Source of the DNA: an uncultured Alphaproteobacteria bacterium
Lineage (GTDB): Bacteria > Pseudomonadota > Alphaproteobacteria > Rhodospirillales > Rhodospirillaceae
DNA length: 64,000 nucleotides
NCBI GenBank assembly: GCA_900079695.1
Contig: LT599022.1
Location: 2,193,245-2,257,244, forward strand
Reading direction: 5' to 3'
Numbering within the stretch: the stretch's first letter is position 1; each line of letters opens with the position of its first letter. Of this stretch, positions 44,886 to 53,483 are shown one piece after another. The position numbers and the translations under genes are program-made. The notes below the pieces were generated by a model. The model saw only the letters and a list, made by a program, of their open reading frames with translations, was not told the origin of the DNA and did not search any database.

Positions 44886-45728
44886 CTACTCAACCGTTTC
44901 CGACTTCGCCCGCGTTCGGGCGGGAGCCCGGAGGTCGCGCATGTGCGGCAGGGCCGCGTCGCTGTGCCTGCGAAAAGCGATGATCTCCGCAGTAACGGCG
45001 ACTGCGATTTCCTCTGGGGTGGTGGCGCCGATGTCGAGACCGACAGGGGCGTGGACGCGTTCGAGCCGCTCGGCCGGAGCGCCGTCCTGCTTGAGCTTCT
45101 GGAACACCGTCGCAACCTTCGCCCGCGAACCGATCATGCCGATGTATCCGGCGGGCGTGTCGACGGCCCAGCGCAGGACGCGCGCGTCCTGCTGATGTCC
45201 GCGGGTGACGATGAAGACGTAGTCCCCCTCGGAGAGCGTCAGTTTCCGGAGAGTCTCCTCCCAGTCCTCGGCGAAGACCTCCTTCGCCTCCGGAAACCGC
45301 TGACGATTGGCGTAGGCGGCGCGGTCGTCGACGACGACCACCTCGAACCCCGCCATCCGGGCGATCTTGTAGGTGCTGAAGCCCACGTGCCCGGCGCCGA
45401 AGATGTAGAGCAACGGCGCGGGCGCGATCGGTTCGATGAACACCTTGAGTTCGCCGCCGCACAGGAGCCCGGCGTCGTCGCCGGGGTTGGAGGTGAGGTC
45501 GAAGTCGAGGGTCTGCGGCTTCTCGCGCTTGATCGTCTTGATCGCGGCGGCGATCACTTCCGCCTCGACGCGGCCGCCGCCGATCGTGCCGAGGCTGCTG
45601 CCGTCCTCGCACACCAGCATCTTCGCCGCGGTGAACGAAGGGATCGAGCCGTTGCTGGTGACGATCGTCGCGAGGGCCGCACGCCGCCCCTCGCGCCGCA
45701 TCCGCACCACCTCTTCGTAGATATCCAT
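44886..45728 (-). CDS. xdhC: XdhC-type Moco sulfuration/insertion chaperone
   Basis: A 280-residue XdhC/CoxI family protein. The N-terminal domain has ALATIVTSNGSIPSFTAAKML and GTIGGGRVEAEVI; the C-terminal Rossmann-like domain begins LLYIFGAGHVGFSTYKIA, followed by EGDYVFIVTRGHQQDARVL and GMIGSRAKV, and a final GLDIGATTPEEIAVAVTAEIIA. These proteins hold sulfurated Moco and load it into xanthine-oxidase-family enzymes, here Mop, whose gene follows 32 bp downstream. GGGAGG precedes the ATG. Confidence 0.9.
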   Translation of the reverse strand: MDIYEEVVRMRREGRRAALATIVTSNGSIPSFTAAKMLVCEDGSSLGTIGGGRVEAEVIAAAIKTIKREKPQTLDFDLTSNPGDDAGLLCGGELKVFIEPIAPAPLLYIFGAGHVGFSTYKIARMAGFEVVVVDDRAAYANRQRFPEAKEVFAEDWEETLRKLTLSEGDYVFIVTRGHQQDARVLRWAVDTPAGYIGMIGSRAKVATVFQKLKQDGAPAERLERVHAPVGLDIGATTPEEIAVAVTAEIIAFRRHSDAALPHMRDLRAPARTRAKSETVE

Positions 45729-45748
45729 GCCGTCCTCCCTGGCGCGGG

Positions 45749-45772
45749 GCCGTTCCGGCGACGCGGAACGGC
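45749..45772 (-). terminator. Hairpin between ferredoxin and xdhC genes
   Basis: Nine-base perfect stem GCCGTTCCG / CGGAACGGC with a six-base loop, located between the ferredoxin stop and the xdhC start. No T-run. It may mark an RNA processing or partial-termination point between the hydrogenase and molybdo-enzyme parts of the run. Confidence 0.45.
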
Positions 45773-45805
45773 GGATACGCGCCCGGCCCTCGCGTCGACG
45801 CGCGA

Positions 45806-45997
45806 TCAGGCCGGGACGCACGCTCCGTTCGGGCAGACCGAGGCGCATTGCGGCTCGTCGTAGTCGCCCTTGCACTCCTTGCACTTGTCGGGATTGATGC
45901 TGTAGAGCTTCTTCTTGTGGCTGATCGCGCCGTTCGGGCACACCGCCTCGCAGGAACCGCACGCCTCGCACACGTCGGCGAGAATCTTGTAGGCCAT
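45806..45997 (-). CDS. 2[4Fe-4S] ferredoxin of the YfhL / Allochromatium type
   Basis: A 63-residue ferredoxin with CEACGSCEAVCP and CKECKGDYDEPQCASVCP; the longer spacing in the second motif is typical of the Allochromatium-type, which have unusually low potentials. GAGGAG precedes the ATG. It lies between the last hydrogenase gene and the xdhC-mop pair. By position it is the natural carrier from Mop to the hydrogenase. It is much shorter than CooF (~190 residues), which does this job for CODH in R. rubrum. Confidence 0.9.
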   Translation of the reverse strand: MAYKILADVCEACGSCEAVCPNGAISHKKKLYSINPDKCKECKGDYDEPQCASVCPNGACVPA

Positions 45998-46050
45998 GAT
46001 CTTCTCCTCTCCTTGTTCGGCCGCGGCCCGCGCCGCGGAAAACCGCGCCC

Positions 46051-47133
46051 TCACCGCTCCGTGCACGAAATGCACGGATCGATGCTGCTCACGATCAGGG
46101 AAATGTCGGCCACCTTGGCGTCGGCGAGCATGACGCGCAGGGCGTCCCAGTTCATGAAGCTCGGAACCCGCCACTTCACCCGCTCGGGGCAGCGGGAGCC
46201 GTCGGTGCGCACGTAGTAGATCAGCTCGCCGCGCGGCGCCTCGCACTTGGCGATCGCCTGGCCGGCGGGCACGTCCGGCCGCTCCCGCGGCCCGGTCGGC
46301 CCCTCGGGCAGGTGCGCGGCGCACTGGCGGATCACGTCGATGGCGGTCTTCGCCTCGGCGAGGCGGATCAGCGCCCGCGACCACACGTCGCCGTCCTCCA
46401 GCGTGTGCACCGGCACGTCGAGCTTGTCGTAGGCCGAATAGGGCGCCTTGGTGCGGACGTCGTAGGCGATGCCGGAGGCGCGCGCCACCGGCCCCACCAC
46501 CGCGCAGTCCACCGCCGCGGCGTGGCCGAGCACGCCGACGCCGCGGGTGCGCCGCAGGATCGAGGCGTTGGTGCGGTAGTGGCGGGCGATCTCGTCGAGC
46601 CGCGGCTCCAGGCGCAGGAGTTGCGCGGCGAGATAGGAGAGCCCCTTGGAATCGAGGTCGAACCGCACGCCGCCGATGCAGTTGGCGCCGATGTCCATGC
46701 GGTTGCCGAACAGCGTCTCCTTGAGATCCTGCACGATCTCGCGGGTTTCCATGACGTGCATGAACAGCGTGTCGAAGCCGACGAGGTGCGCGAGGATCGC
46801 GACGTTGAACAGGTGCGAGGCGATCCGCTTGATCTCGCTCGCCACCACCCGCAGGTACTCGGCGCGCTCGGTCACGGCGATCCCGGCGATCTGCTCGATC
46901 GCCATGCAATAGGCCTCGGGGTGGCTGTTCGAGCACAGCGAGCAGATCCGCTCGGTGAGGGTGATGTTCTGGAAGATCGTGCGCTTGGTGGTGAGGTATT
47001 CGACGCCGCGGTGGACGTGGCCGGCGGTGATCTCGACGTCGCGGACGGTCTCGCCCTCCACCTCGACCTTGAAGTACATCGGCTCTTCGAGCGCCACGTG
47101 CAGCGGCCCGACCGGGATCGTGAAGGTGCTCAT
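46051..47133 (-). CDS. cooH: CooH-like catalytic large subunit of energy-converting [NiFe] hydrogenase
   Basis: A 360-residue large subunit. The nickel ligands are in RICSLCSNSH (Cys64, Cys67) and DPCISCTER at the very C-terminus (Cys354, Cys357). The chain ends directly after that motif, as described for R. rubrum CooH, so no C-terminal peptide needs to be removed; accordingly no HycI/HupD-type endopeptidase is seen in the window. Other features are VEITAGHVHRGVEYL and GANCIGGVRFDLDSKG. Order and length match cooMKLXUH. Its start overlaps the cooU stop by four bases. Confidence 0.92.
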   Translation of the reverse strand: MSTFTIPVGPLHVALEEPMYFKVEVEGETVRDVEITAGHVHRGVEYLTTKRTIFQNITLTERICSLCSNSHPEAYCMAIEQIAGIAVTERAEYLRVVASEIKRIASHLFNVAILAHLVGFDTLFMHVMETREIVQDLKETLFGNRMDIGANCIGGVRFDLDSKGLSYLAAQLLRLEPRLDEIARHYRTNASILRRTRGVGVLGHAAAVDCAVVGPVARASGIAYDVRTKAPYSAYDKLDVPVHTLEDGDVWSRALIRLAEAKTAIDVIRQCAAHLPEGPTGPRERPDVPAGQAIAKCEAPRGELIYYVRTDGSRCPERVKWRVPSFMNWDALRVMLADAKVADISLIVSSIDPCISCTER

Positions 47134-47753
47134 GACGCGCCGCCCTTCTGTTCGAGGATCTTTTCCCACAGCGACTTGGTGCTGGCGGCGTTGACCAGCG
47201 TCGAAAACGGGATCAGGCGTTCGAGGACCGCCGCGTCCACCGATTCGTCTAGGAACAGGCGGCGCGGGTCGGGATGCCCGGCGACGCGGATGGAATAGAT
47301 CTCCATCAGTTCCCGCTCGCTCCAGTCGGCGTTGCGGAACAGCGGCGTGAGCGAGGGCACGTCGGCGCCGCCCGCGGGCAGGAACACCATCAGCGTGAGG
47401 GTGTCGCCGTCGACGTCGAAATGATAGGCGATCTCGTAGGAGGTTCCGTCGATCGCCACGCCGCCGAGGGCGCGCGGCGGCTCGGGTTCGCCCGCCTCCC
47501 CGGCGTCGTCGCCGTCCTCCTCCTCCTCTTCGTCGTCGTCCGCCTCCGGCGGCTTCGGCTGCAACGCGGTGATCGTCGAGAGCCGTGCGCCGAGATCCTT
47601 GAGACAGCGCGCGGCGGCTTCGAGATCGGCGGGATCGGCAAGTTCGCACCACGCGATCGCGACGCCCTTGGCGGTTTCGTCGCGGCTGTAGCCGATACCG
47701 CCGGGGGCGGCGGCCCGCAGGCGGGCCTCGATGTCGTCGGGCAGTGCGGTCAT
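47130..47753 (-). CDS. cooU: CooU-like hydrogenase subunit (NuoC-like)
   Basis: A 207-residue NuoC/HycE-N-like subunit. The conserved part is FDVDGDTLTLMVFLPAGG, LFRNADWSERELMEIYSI and HPDPRRLFLD. Between residues ~70 and 92 there is a nearly uninterrupted acidic stretch of Asp/Glu (PEADDDEEEEEDGDDAGEA), which is not part of the NuoC fold and is likely a disordered surface loop. It overlaps cooX and cooH by four bases each. Confidence 0.85.
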   Translation of the reverse strand: MTALPDDIEARLRAAAPGGIGYSRDETAKGVAIAWCELADPADLEAAARCLKDLGARLSTITALQPKPPEADDDEEEEEDGDDAGEAGEPEPPRALGGVAIDGTSYEIAYHFDVDGDTLTLMVFLPAGGADVPSLTPLFRNADWSERELMEIYSIRVAGHPDPRRLFLDESVDAAVLERLIPFSTLVNAASTKSLWEKILEQKGGAS

Positions 47754-48250
47754 GATGCCTTCCTTTCCGCCGCGATCTTGCGTCGGCAGCGCGGGCAGTA
47801 GCTCCGCATCTCCTCCACTTCGGCGGAGGTCGGCGGATGGTCGAAGAGCGCGGCGGCGGGCGCGGTGGCAAGCGCCTGGGCGCCGCAGGCGGCGCAGCGG
47901 ATGGTGGGGATCGTCCCCTCCTCCACCATCGCGTACTTGCGAGACTGCGGATGCGCGAGGTGCCAGTCGTCGGTGAGGGTGATGCCCTCGGTCGGGCAAT
48001 AGAAGGCGCACAGGCCGCAGAAGGTGCAGCTGTCGTGCCAGAGGAGGAACCGCAGCCCCTCCGGCCCCTTGTCGAAGCGGATCGCGCCGCCGACGCAGAC
48101 CTGCTCGCAGGCGCGGCAGGCGATGCAGTCGGCGGGATGGTATTCGACCCGGCCGCGCAGGGTGGCGGGGGTGAAGGTCTCGCCGAACGGGAACGGATCG
48201 GTGGACGGGCCGGCCACGAGGTTGCGGATCAGTACGCCGAGAAATCCCAT
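47750..48250 (-). CDS. cooX: CooX-like polyferredoxin subunit
   Basis: A 166-residue NuoI/HycF-like electron-transfer subunit. Two [4Fe-4S] motifs, CIACRACEQVC and CTFCGLCAFYC, are followed by a zinc-ribbon-like tail (RCAACGAQ, then SYCPRCRRK) that binds a structural metal. A short hydrophobic N-terminus may help it dock to the membrane arm. It hands electrons from the soluble donor toward CooL and CooH. Ten bases separate it from cooL. Confidence 0.88.
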   Translation of the reverse strand: MGFLGVLIRNLVAGPSTDPFPFGETFTPATLRGRVEYHPADCIACRACEQVCVGGAIRFDKGPEGLRFLLWHDSCTFCGLCAFYCPTEGITLTDDWHLAHPQSRKYAMVEEGTIPTIRCAACGAQALATAPAAALFDHPPTSAEVEEMRSYCPRCRRKIAAERKAS

Positions 48251-48260
48251 GTCGTCCTCC

Positions 48261-48689
48261 TCACACCCGCTCTTTCCAGATCTCGATCGCCATCGCCACG
48301 CCCTCGAGGATCGCCTGCGGACGCGGCGGGCAGCCGGGCACGTTGACGTCGATCGGGATGTACTGGTCGACCGGCGCGCACACCGCGTAGCTGCCCCGGA
48401 AGACGCCGCCCGAGATCGGGCAGATGCCGACCGCGACGGTGACCTTGGGATCGGGGATCTCCTCGTAGAGCCGCAGCACCTTGTCCTTGACCCGCACGGT
48501 GAGGGGGCCGGTGATCAGCACGATATCGGCGTGGCGCGGGCTGCCGCAGTACTTGCAGCCGAGGCGCTCGACGTCGTAGCGCGGGATGCACGCGGTGGTG
48601 GCCAGCTCGACGTCGCAGCCGTTGCACGACCCGGCGTTGATGCGGTAGAGCCAGGGCGAGCGGGCCGATATCCGGCGGATCAGGTTCAT
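48261..48689 (-). CDS. cooL: CooL-like hydrogenase small subunit (NuoB-like)
   Basis: A 142-residue subunit carrying the proximal [4Fe-4S] cluster. Ligands fit SCNGCDVEL (Cys22, Cys25), VGICPISGG (Cys90) and PGCPPRPQAIL (Cys120), as in NuoB and Ech/Coo small subunits. The linear lengths and the short N-terminus match group 4 hydrogenases, not uptake hydrogenases; no Tat signal is present, so the active site faces the cytoplasm. GGGGGAGG precedes the ATG. Confidence 0.92.
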   Translation of the reverse strand: MNLIRRISARSPWLYRINAGSCNGCDVELATTACIPRYDVERLGCKYCGSPRHADIVLITGPLTVRVKDKVLRLYEEIPDPKVTVAVGICPISGGVFRGSYAVCAPVDQYIPIDVNVPGCPPRPQAILEGVAMAIEIWKERV

Positions 48690-48700
48690 CGCCTCCCCCT

Positions 48701-49657
48701 TCATGCCAGGACCGCGGCGGCGACGCCGGCAACCGCCAGCGCCAGCGGCCATTTCAGAAAAAACCCGAACGCCTGGTCGATCCGCATCCGGCCCGCCGAA
48801 ACCCGCAGCACGGAGACGCCGAGCGCCATCAGCGCGAGCATCTTGAGCGCGTGGATCGCGAGCCCGGGCAGGCCGTCCGGGCCGCTCGGGAAGAACAGGC
48901 AGATGCCGAGCCCGAGGACCACCACCGCCTTCACCGCCGACATCATCTTGAACAGGCCGAGCGCGGGGCCGGAGTATTCGAGCAGCGGCCCCTCCAGCAC
49001 CTCGGTTTCGGCCTCGGCGAGGTCGAACGGCACGATCCCGAGGTTGGCGGGGAAGAACGCGAGGAACGCGAGCAGCGCCGGCCACATCGCCGGATCGAGC
49101 AGGAACGCGCCGTGGACGCGCTGATAGCGGACGATTTCGGTCAGCGACAGGGTGATCCCCTCGCCGCGGCCGATGCCGGTCTTGAGCCCGACGGCGACGA
49201 TCACCAGCACGATCGGAACCTCGTAGGCGAGCATCAGCATCATCTCGCGCGAGAAGCCGATCGCGCCGAACGGCGAGCCGGAGGCCGACCCCGCCAGCAT
49301 CAGCACCACCGCCGGAACCGCCAGCAGGTAGAACAGCACCAGGAGATCGCCCAACGCCGGGCTGGGCTCGTAGAGGCCGGGCACCGGCACCAGCGCCGCC
49401 GCCAGCAGCATCGCCACCACGCCCGCCAGAGGCGCGCCCAGGAACACCGGGCGGCACGCCCCCTCGGGAACCATCGTCCACTTGCGCGTCAGTTTGGCGA
49501 GGTCGAACACCGGCTGCATCAGCGGCGGGCCGACGCGCCGCTGCAGGCGGGCGGCGAGGCGGCGGTCGACGCCCTTGAGGGCGAGGCCGAGACCGAGGGC
49601 GAAGACGCCGCCCGGAAACACCGCGACCGACAGAAGAAGGGCAAGGGATTCGGGCAT
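48701..49657 (-). CDS. cooK: CooK-like membrane subunit (NuoH-like)
   Basis: A 318-residue membrane protein with about eight helices. NuoH-family features are RRVGPPLMQPVFDLAKLTRK, the loop GFSREMMLMLAYEVP, and PFDLAEAETEVLEGPLLEYSGP with the conserved acidic residues of the quinone-site-like cavity, here used for coupling. It joins the hydrogenase module to the proton-pumping CooM. Eleven bases separate it from cooM. Confidence 0.9.
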   Translation of the reverse strand: MPESLALLLSVAVFPGGVFALGLGLALKGVDRRLAARLQRRVGPPLMQPVFDLAKLTRKWTMVPEGACRPVFLGAPLAGVVAMLLAAALVPVPGLYEPSPALGDLLVLFYLLAVPAVVLMLAGSASGSPFGAIGFSREMMLMLAYEVPIVLVIVAVGLKTGIGRGEGITLSLTEIVRYQRVHGAFLLDPAMWPALLAFLAFFPANLGIVPFDLAEAETEVLEGPLLEYSGPALGLFKMMSAVKAVVVLGLGICLFFPSGPDGLPGLAIHALKMLALMALGVSVLRVSAGRMRIDQAFGFFLKWPLALAVAGVAAAVLA

Positions 49658-49668
49658 CGCAGGTCTCC

Positions 49669-52600
49669 TCAGCCGTCGCGCCGGGGTTGCAGCGCCAGGC
49701 GGATCGCCCGGTCGGCGGACTCGAACAGGTTCGACGCGGCGACGTGCGCCGCCGCGGGCGCGATGTCGGTGACGCCGCAGGCGTGCAGGTGGGTGCCGAC
49801 GACCGCGGCGTTGCGTCCGCCGAGGCGCGGATAGAGCCCGACCGCCGCCGCGACCGCCGCCGCCAGCACCCACAGGACCGCGGGGCTCCAGCCGTCGAGG
49901 CCGGGCAGGCCGCCGAACAGGGAGGCGGCCACTGGCGCGAGCCCGAGCTCGCCCTCGATCGCCGCGATCGGCACCAGCAGCACGCCGGGGAACACCCCGA
50001 CGACCACGCACGCCGCCGCCATCGCCGCCATCGGCGCAAGCATCGCGAGCGGCGCCTCGCGCACTTCGGCGGCGGCCGCGCACGGCGCGCCGAGGAACGC
50101 GGCGTGGACGAACTTCAGGATCGCCGCCAGCGTCAGCAGGCTGCCGACCATCGCCGAGGCGCCGAGCAGGTAGTGCCCGGACTGGAACGCCGCCTGGAAG
50201 ATCAGCCACTTCGAGGCGAAGCCGTTGAGCGGCGGCAGACCGGCGAGCGACAGACCGGCGAACAGGAAGATGCCGAAGGTGACCGGCATCCGCCGCGCCA
50301 GCCCACCGAGCTCGTCGAGGCTGGTGGCGTGAACCTGCGCCATGATGCAGCCCGCGCCGAGGAACAGCAGGTTCTTCAGCATCATGTGGTTGGCGAGGTG
50401 CATCAGCCCGCCGGCGACGCCGAGGTCGGTGCCGAGCGAAATCCCGAGCAGGATGTAGCCGAGCTGCGAGACGGTGCTGTAGATCAGCAGCCGCTTGATG
50501 CCGGACTGGATCACCGCCATCGCCCCGGCGTAGAGGATCGTGACCGCCGCGATCGCCGCGATCGCGTACATCACCAGCGGCAGTCCGTCGATCATGCCGA
50601 GCCGCCCGAGCGCCGCCGCGCCGCCGAACAGCACCGACAGCTTGAGGATGCCGAACGGCCCGCACTTCAGCAGCACCGCCGAGATGTAGCCGCTCACCGG
50701 CGTCGGCGCGGTGGCGGGGTGCATCTGGTAGTCGATGCGGAACGGAAGCTGCGCCGCCTTCATCACCATGCCGAGGAACACCAGCACCACCGCGCCGCCG
50801 CCCCACGCCAGCGGCGCGGACCGCAGCACCCGGCCGAGCTCGGCGAAGGCGAACGACCCCGCCCGCGCGCTCAGCATCGCGAAGCCGAGGAACATCAGGC
50901 TCGCGCCGACGGTGTTGAAGAGGAAGTACTTGAACCCCTCGCGCCGCGCCTCGTCGGTCTCCTCGTGGACGATCGCGAAGTACAGCGTCCAGCTGCTCAT
51001 CAGCTCCCAGAAGGCGAAGAAGTTGAACGCATCGGGGCTGGCAGCGAGGCCGAGCAGGCCCGCGATCATCAGCCCGAAGGCGGCGTAGAAGCGCGGCTGC
51101 GCATGGCCGTGGGCGAGATAGGCGGTGGCGTGCGACATGTTGCCCGCGCCGACCAGCGCGATCAGGATGCCGAACCAGAACGACAGGCGGTCGCCGCCCG
51201 CGCCGCCGAGGGCGACCGCGAGCGCGGCAAGCAGCAGCGACGCCACCGCGACCCGCCCGGCCCAGGCGACGCTCCGGCGGCCGACGAGATAGGCCGCCAC
51301 CGCGCCCGCCGCGGCGATCGCCGCCGCCGGAGTCCAGACCAGGGTGAGATCGGGCACCGCCGCCGCGGCGAGCCCGCGCGCGGTCATCTCCGCCACCGCC
51401 GGGGCGATCAGCCCGAGCTGGGCCTGCGGGAAGACGCCGCCGAACACCACCGCCGCCGCGAGGATCCCCATCGCCACCAGCATCGACGCGGGCGCCTCGG
51501 AGACCGCCGGGCCTTCGTAGGGGTGGAAGAACAGCAGGCGGACAACACGGAGATAATAGAAGCAGCCGACGAAGCTGCCCGCGAGGATCACCGCCGCCAC
51601 CGCCACCTGCCCGGCCTGGGCGGCGGCGTAGATCATCAGGAACTTGCTGACGAAGCCGGAGAACGGCGGCAGCCCCATGATCGCGAGGGTGGCGAGGGCA
51701 TAGCACCCGGCGGTGACCGGCATCGCGCGGCCGAGCCCGGCGAGTTCGTCGATCCGGCGACGCCCGCCGCGCAGGATCAGCGCGCCCGCGGCGAGGAACA
51801 GGAGGCTCTTCATCGCGGCGTGGTTGGTCGCGTGCAGCAGCGCCGCGGTGGCGGCGAGCGAGGTGCCGAGCCCGAGCACCGCGCCGATCTCGCCGATCTG
51901 CGCGAGGGTCGAATACGCGAGCATGCGCTTCAGCTCGCGCTGCATCAGCGCCATCACCTCGCCGTAGAGCAGGGTGGCGCAACCGAGCACCGTGACCACC
52001 GTGCCGAGGTCGACGCCGCGCACCGCGAAGCGCTCCAGCGCCGCCGCGCCGAACACCACGTAGAAGACCTTGACCAGGCCGAACACCCCGGCCTTGGTGA
52101 GAAGGCCCGACAGCGGCGCGGAGATCGACGACGGCGCGGCGGGATGGGCGAGCGGCAGCCACTGGTGCAGCGGCACGAAGCCCGCCTTGACCGCGAAGCC
52201 GACGAGGAAGCAGGCGACCGCGAGGAGTCCCACCGTCGGCGCGATCCGTCCGGCATGGGCGGCGACCGCCGCCATCTCGAAGGTGCCGGTCTCTGCGTGC
52301 ACCAGCAGAATGCCGAAGTGCATCACGTAGGCGCCCGCCGCGCACATCACGAAGTACACCAGGCCCGCCTTGAGCGCCCGTTCGGTCTGTTCGTGGATGA
52401 CGAGGAAGTAGGAGGTCCAGGTCATCAGCTCCCAGAAGACGTAGAAGTTGCCGAAGTCGCGCGCCGTGGCGACGCCGATCAGCGAACCGGTCATCAGGAA
52501 CAGGAAGAACCAGTAGCGGTTGGCGTAGTCGGCATGCGCCATGTAGCCGAGCGAATAGAGCACGACCACGAACGCGACCGCCGCGATCATAAGAACGAAC

Positions 52601-53442
52601 ACCCGCGACACCGGTTCGATGCCGGGGTCGAACCACGCCAGCGCCAGGGTTCCCGCCGCCAGCAGCACCGCCGCGACGTCGCGCGCCCGCGCCGACAGGC
52701 GGCCGACGGCATAGACCGCGAACCCGCCGACGTAAGGCAGCAGCGCGATCGACGCCCAGGGGGATTCGAATTCCGGCACCGCCGCGCCGTCGGCGACGTG
52801 CATCGCCGCCTTCGCCCAGTCGAGAAACGGCGCGGGCCACAGGCTCATGACGATGGTGACGAGGCCGAGCCCGGCCGCGAGCACGGGCACCCCGGCGGGC
52901 GGCGGCGAGAGGTCGAGCCTGCGCCGGGGCGGCTCGAAGCAGATCCGCTGGATGACGAGGATGAAATAGACCGCCGCGACGATGCTGGCGACGGTGCCCA
53001 CCGCCGCGATCAGCCACTGCCCCTGTTCGATCGCCGCATACAGCACCAGGAACCGGCTGAACGCGCCCTTGAACGGCGACAGCCCCATCACCGAGAACAT
53101 GCCGAAGCCGAACAGCGTCGCCGCCACCGGCATCCTCCGGCCGCTACCGGTGAGATCGCAGAGCTGGGCCGACCCGGTGCGGCGGATCAGCCACCAGGCG
53201 GTGAGCGCGAGGAAGCCGCGCATCGCCACCTGATATTCGAGATGCATCGCCGCCCCGGCATCCCCGGCGGGACCGCCGAGCCCGAGGCCGATCAGCACGT
53301 ATCCGGCGTCGGCGAGGGTGGAGACGACGATCAGCCGGACGAGATTGCCGACGCAGAACAGCGCGACGACCTCACCGCAGAGAAGCAGGATTGCGCCGAG
53401 CCACGCGAGCTGGAGCGGGGACGTCATGACCTGGATGAGCAT
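49669..53442 (-). CDS. cooM: CooM-like proton-pumping subunit, multi-module antiporter-like protein
   Basis: A 1257-residue membrane protein, close to the ~1270 residues of R. rubrum CooM. It consists of an N-terminal partial antiporter segment (~1-170, with GLSPFKGAFSRFLVLYAA), a first complete NuoL/M-like module (~265-640: FYVFWELMTWTSYFLVI, KAGFVPLHQWLPLAHPAAP, LKRMLAYSTLAQIGEIG) and a second one (~740-1190: FFAFWELMSSWTLYFAI, KAAQLPFRIDYQMHPATAP, IKRLLIYSTVSQLGYI). Channel Glu and Lys residues are conserved in both, so two proton paths are likely. Start ATG 53442 has GGAGG eight bases upstream; ATG 53448 is too close to it. First gene of the 20-kb run. Confidence 0.92.
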   Translation of the reverse strand: MLIQVMTSPLQLAWLGAILLLCGEVVALFCVGNLVRLIVVSTLADAGYVLIGLGLGGPAGDAGAAMHLEYQVAMRGFLALTAWWLIRRTGSAQLCDLTGSGRRMPVAATLFGFGMFSVMGLSPFKGAFSRFLVLYAAIEQGQWLIAAVGTVASIVAAVYFILVIQRICFEPPRRRLDLSPPPAGVPVLAAGLGLVTIVMSLWPAPFLDWAKAAMHVADGAAVPEFESPWASIALLPYVGGFAVYAVGRLSARARDVAAVLLAAGTLALAWFDPGIEPVSRVFVLMIAAVAFVVVLYSLGYMAHADYANRYWFFLFLMTGSLIGVATARDFGNFYVFWELMTWTSYFLVIHEQTERALKAGLVYFVMCAAGAYVMHFGILLVHAETGTFEMAAVAAHAGRIAPTVGLLAVACFLVGFAVKAGFVPLHQWLPLAHPAAPSSISAPLSGLLTKAGVFGLVKVFYVVFGAAALERFAVRGVDLGTVVTVLGCATLLYGEVMALMQRELKRMLAYSTLAQIGEIGAVLGLGTSLAATAALLHATNHAAMKSLLFLAAGALILRGGRRRIDELAGLGRAMPVTAGCYALATLAIMGLPPFSGFVSKFLMIYAAAQAGQVAVAAVILAGSFVGCFYYLRVVRLLFFHPYEGPAVSEAPASMLVAMGILAAAVVFGGVFPQAQLGLIAPAVAEMTARGLAAAAVPDLTLVWTPAAAIAAAGAVAAYLVGRRSVAWAGRVAVASLLLAALAVALGGAGGDRLSFWFGILIALVGAGNMSHATAYLAHGHAQPRFYAAFGLMIAGLLGLAASPDAFNFFAFWELMSSWTLYFAIVHEETDEARREGFKYFLFNTVGASLMFLGFAMLSARAGSFAFAELGRVLRSAPLAWGGGAVVLVFLGMVMKAAQLPFRIDYQMHPATAPTPVSGYISAVLLKCGPFGILKLSVLFGGAAALGRLGMIDGLPLVMYAIAAIAAVTILYAGAMAVIQSGIKRLLIYSTVSQLGYILLGISLGTDLGVAGGLMHLANHMMLKNLLFLGAGCIMAQVHATSLDELGGLARRMPVTFGIFLFAGLSLAGLPPLNGFASKWLIFQAAFQSGHYLLGASAMVGSLLTLAAILKFVHAAFLGAPCAAAAEVREAPLAMLAPMAAMAAACVVVGVFPGVLLVPIAAIEGELGLAPVAASLFGGLPGLDGWSPAVLWVLAAAVAAAVGLYPRLGGRNAAVVGTHLHACGVTDIAPAAAHVAASNLFESADRAIRLALQPRRDG

Positions 53443-53483
53443 CGGCATCGCCTCCGGGTGGAAACCAACCACGGTATGGAGGA

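Noticed and set aside
45806..45997. Ferredoxin as CooF
   Set aside because: CooF has about 190 residues and four clusters; this has 63 residues and two clusters. It is a different ferredoxin type.
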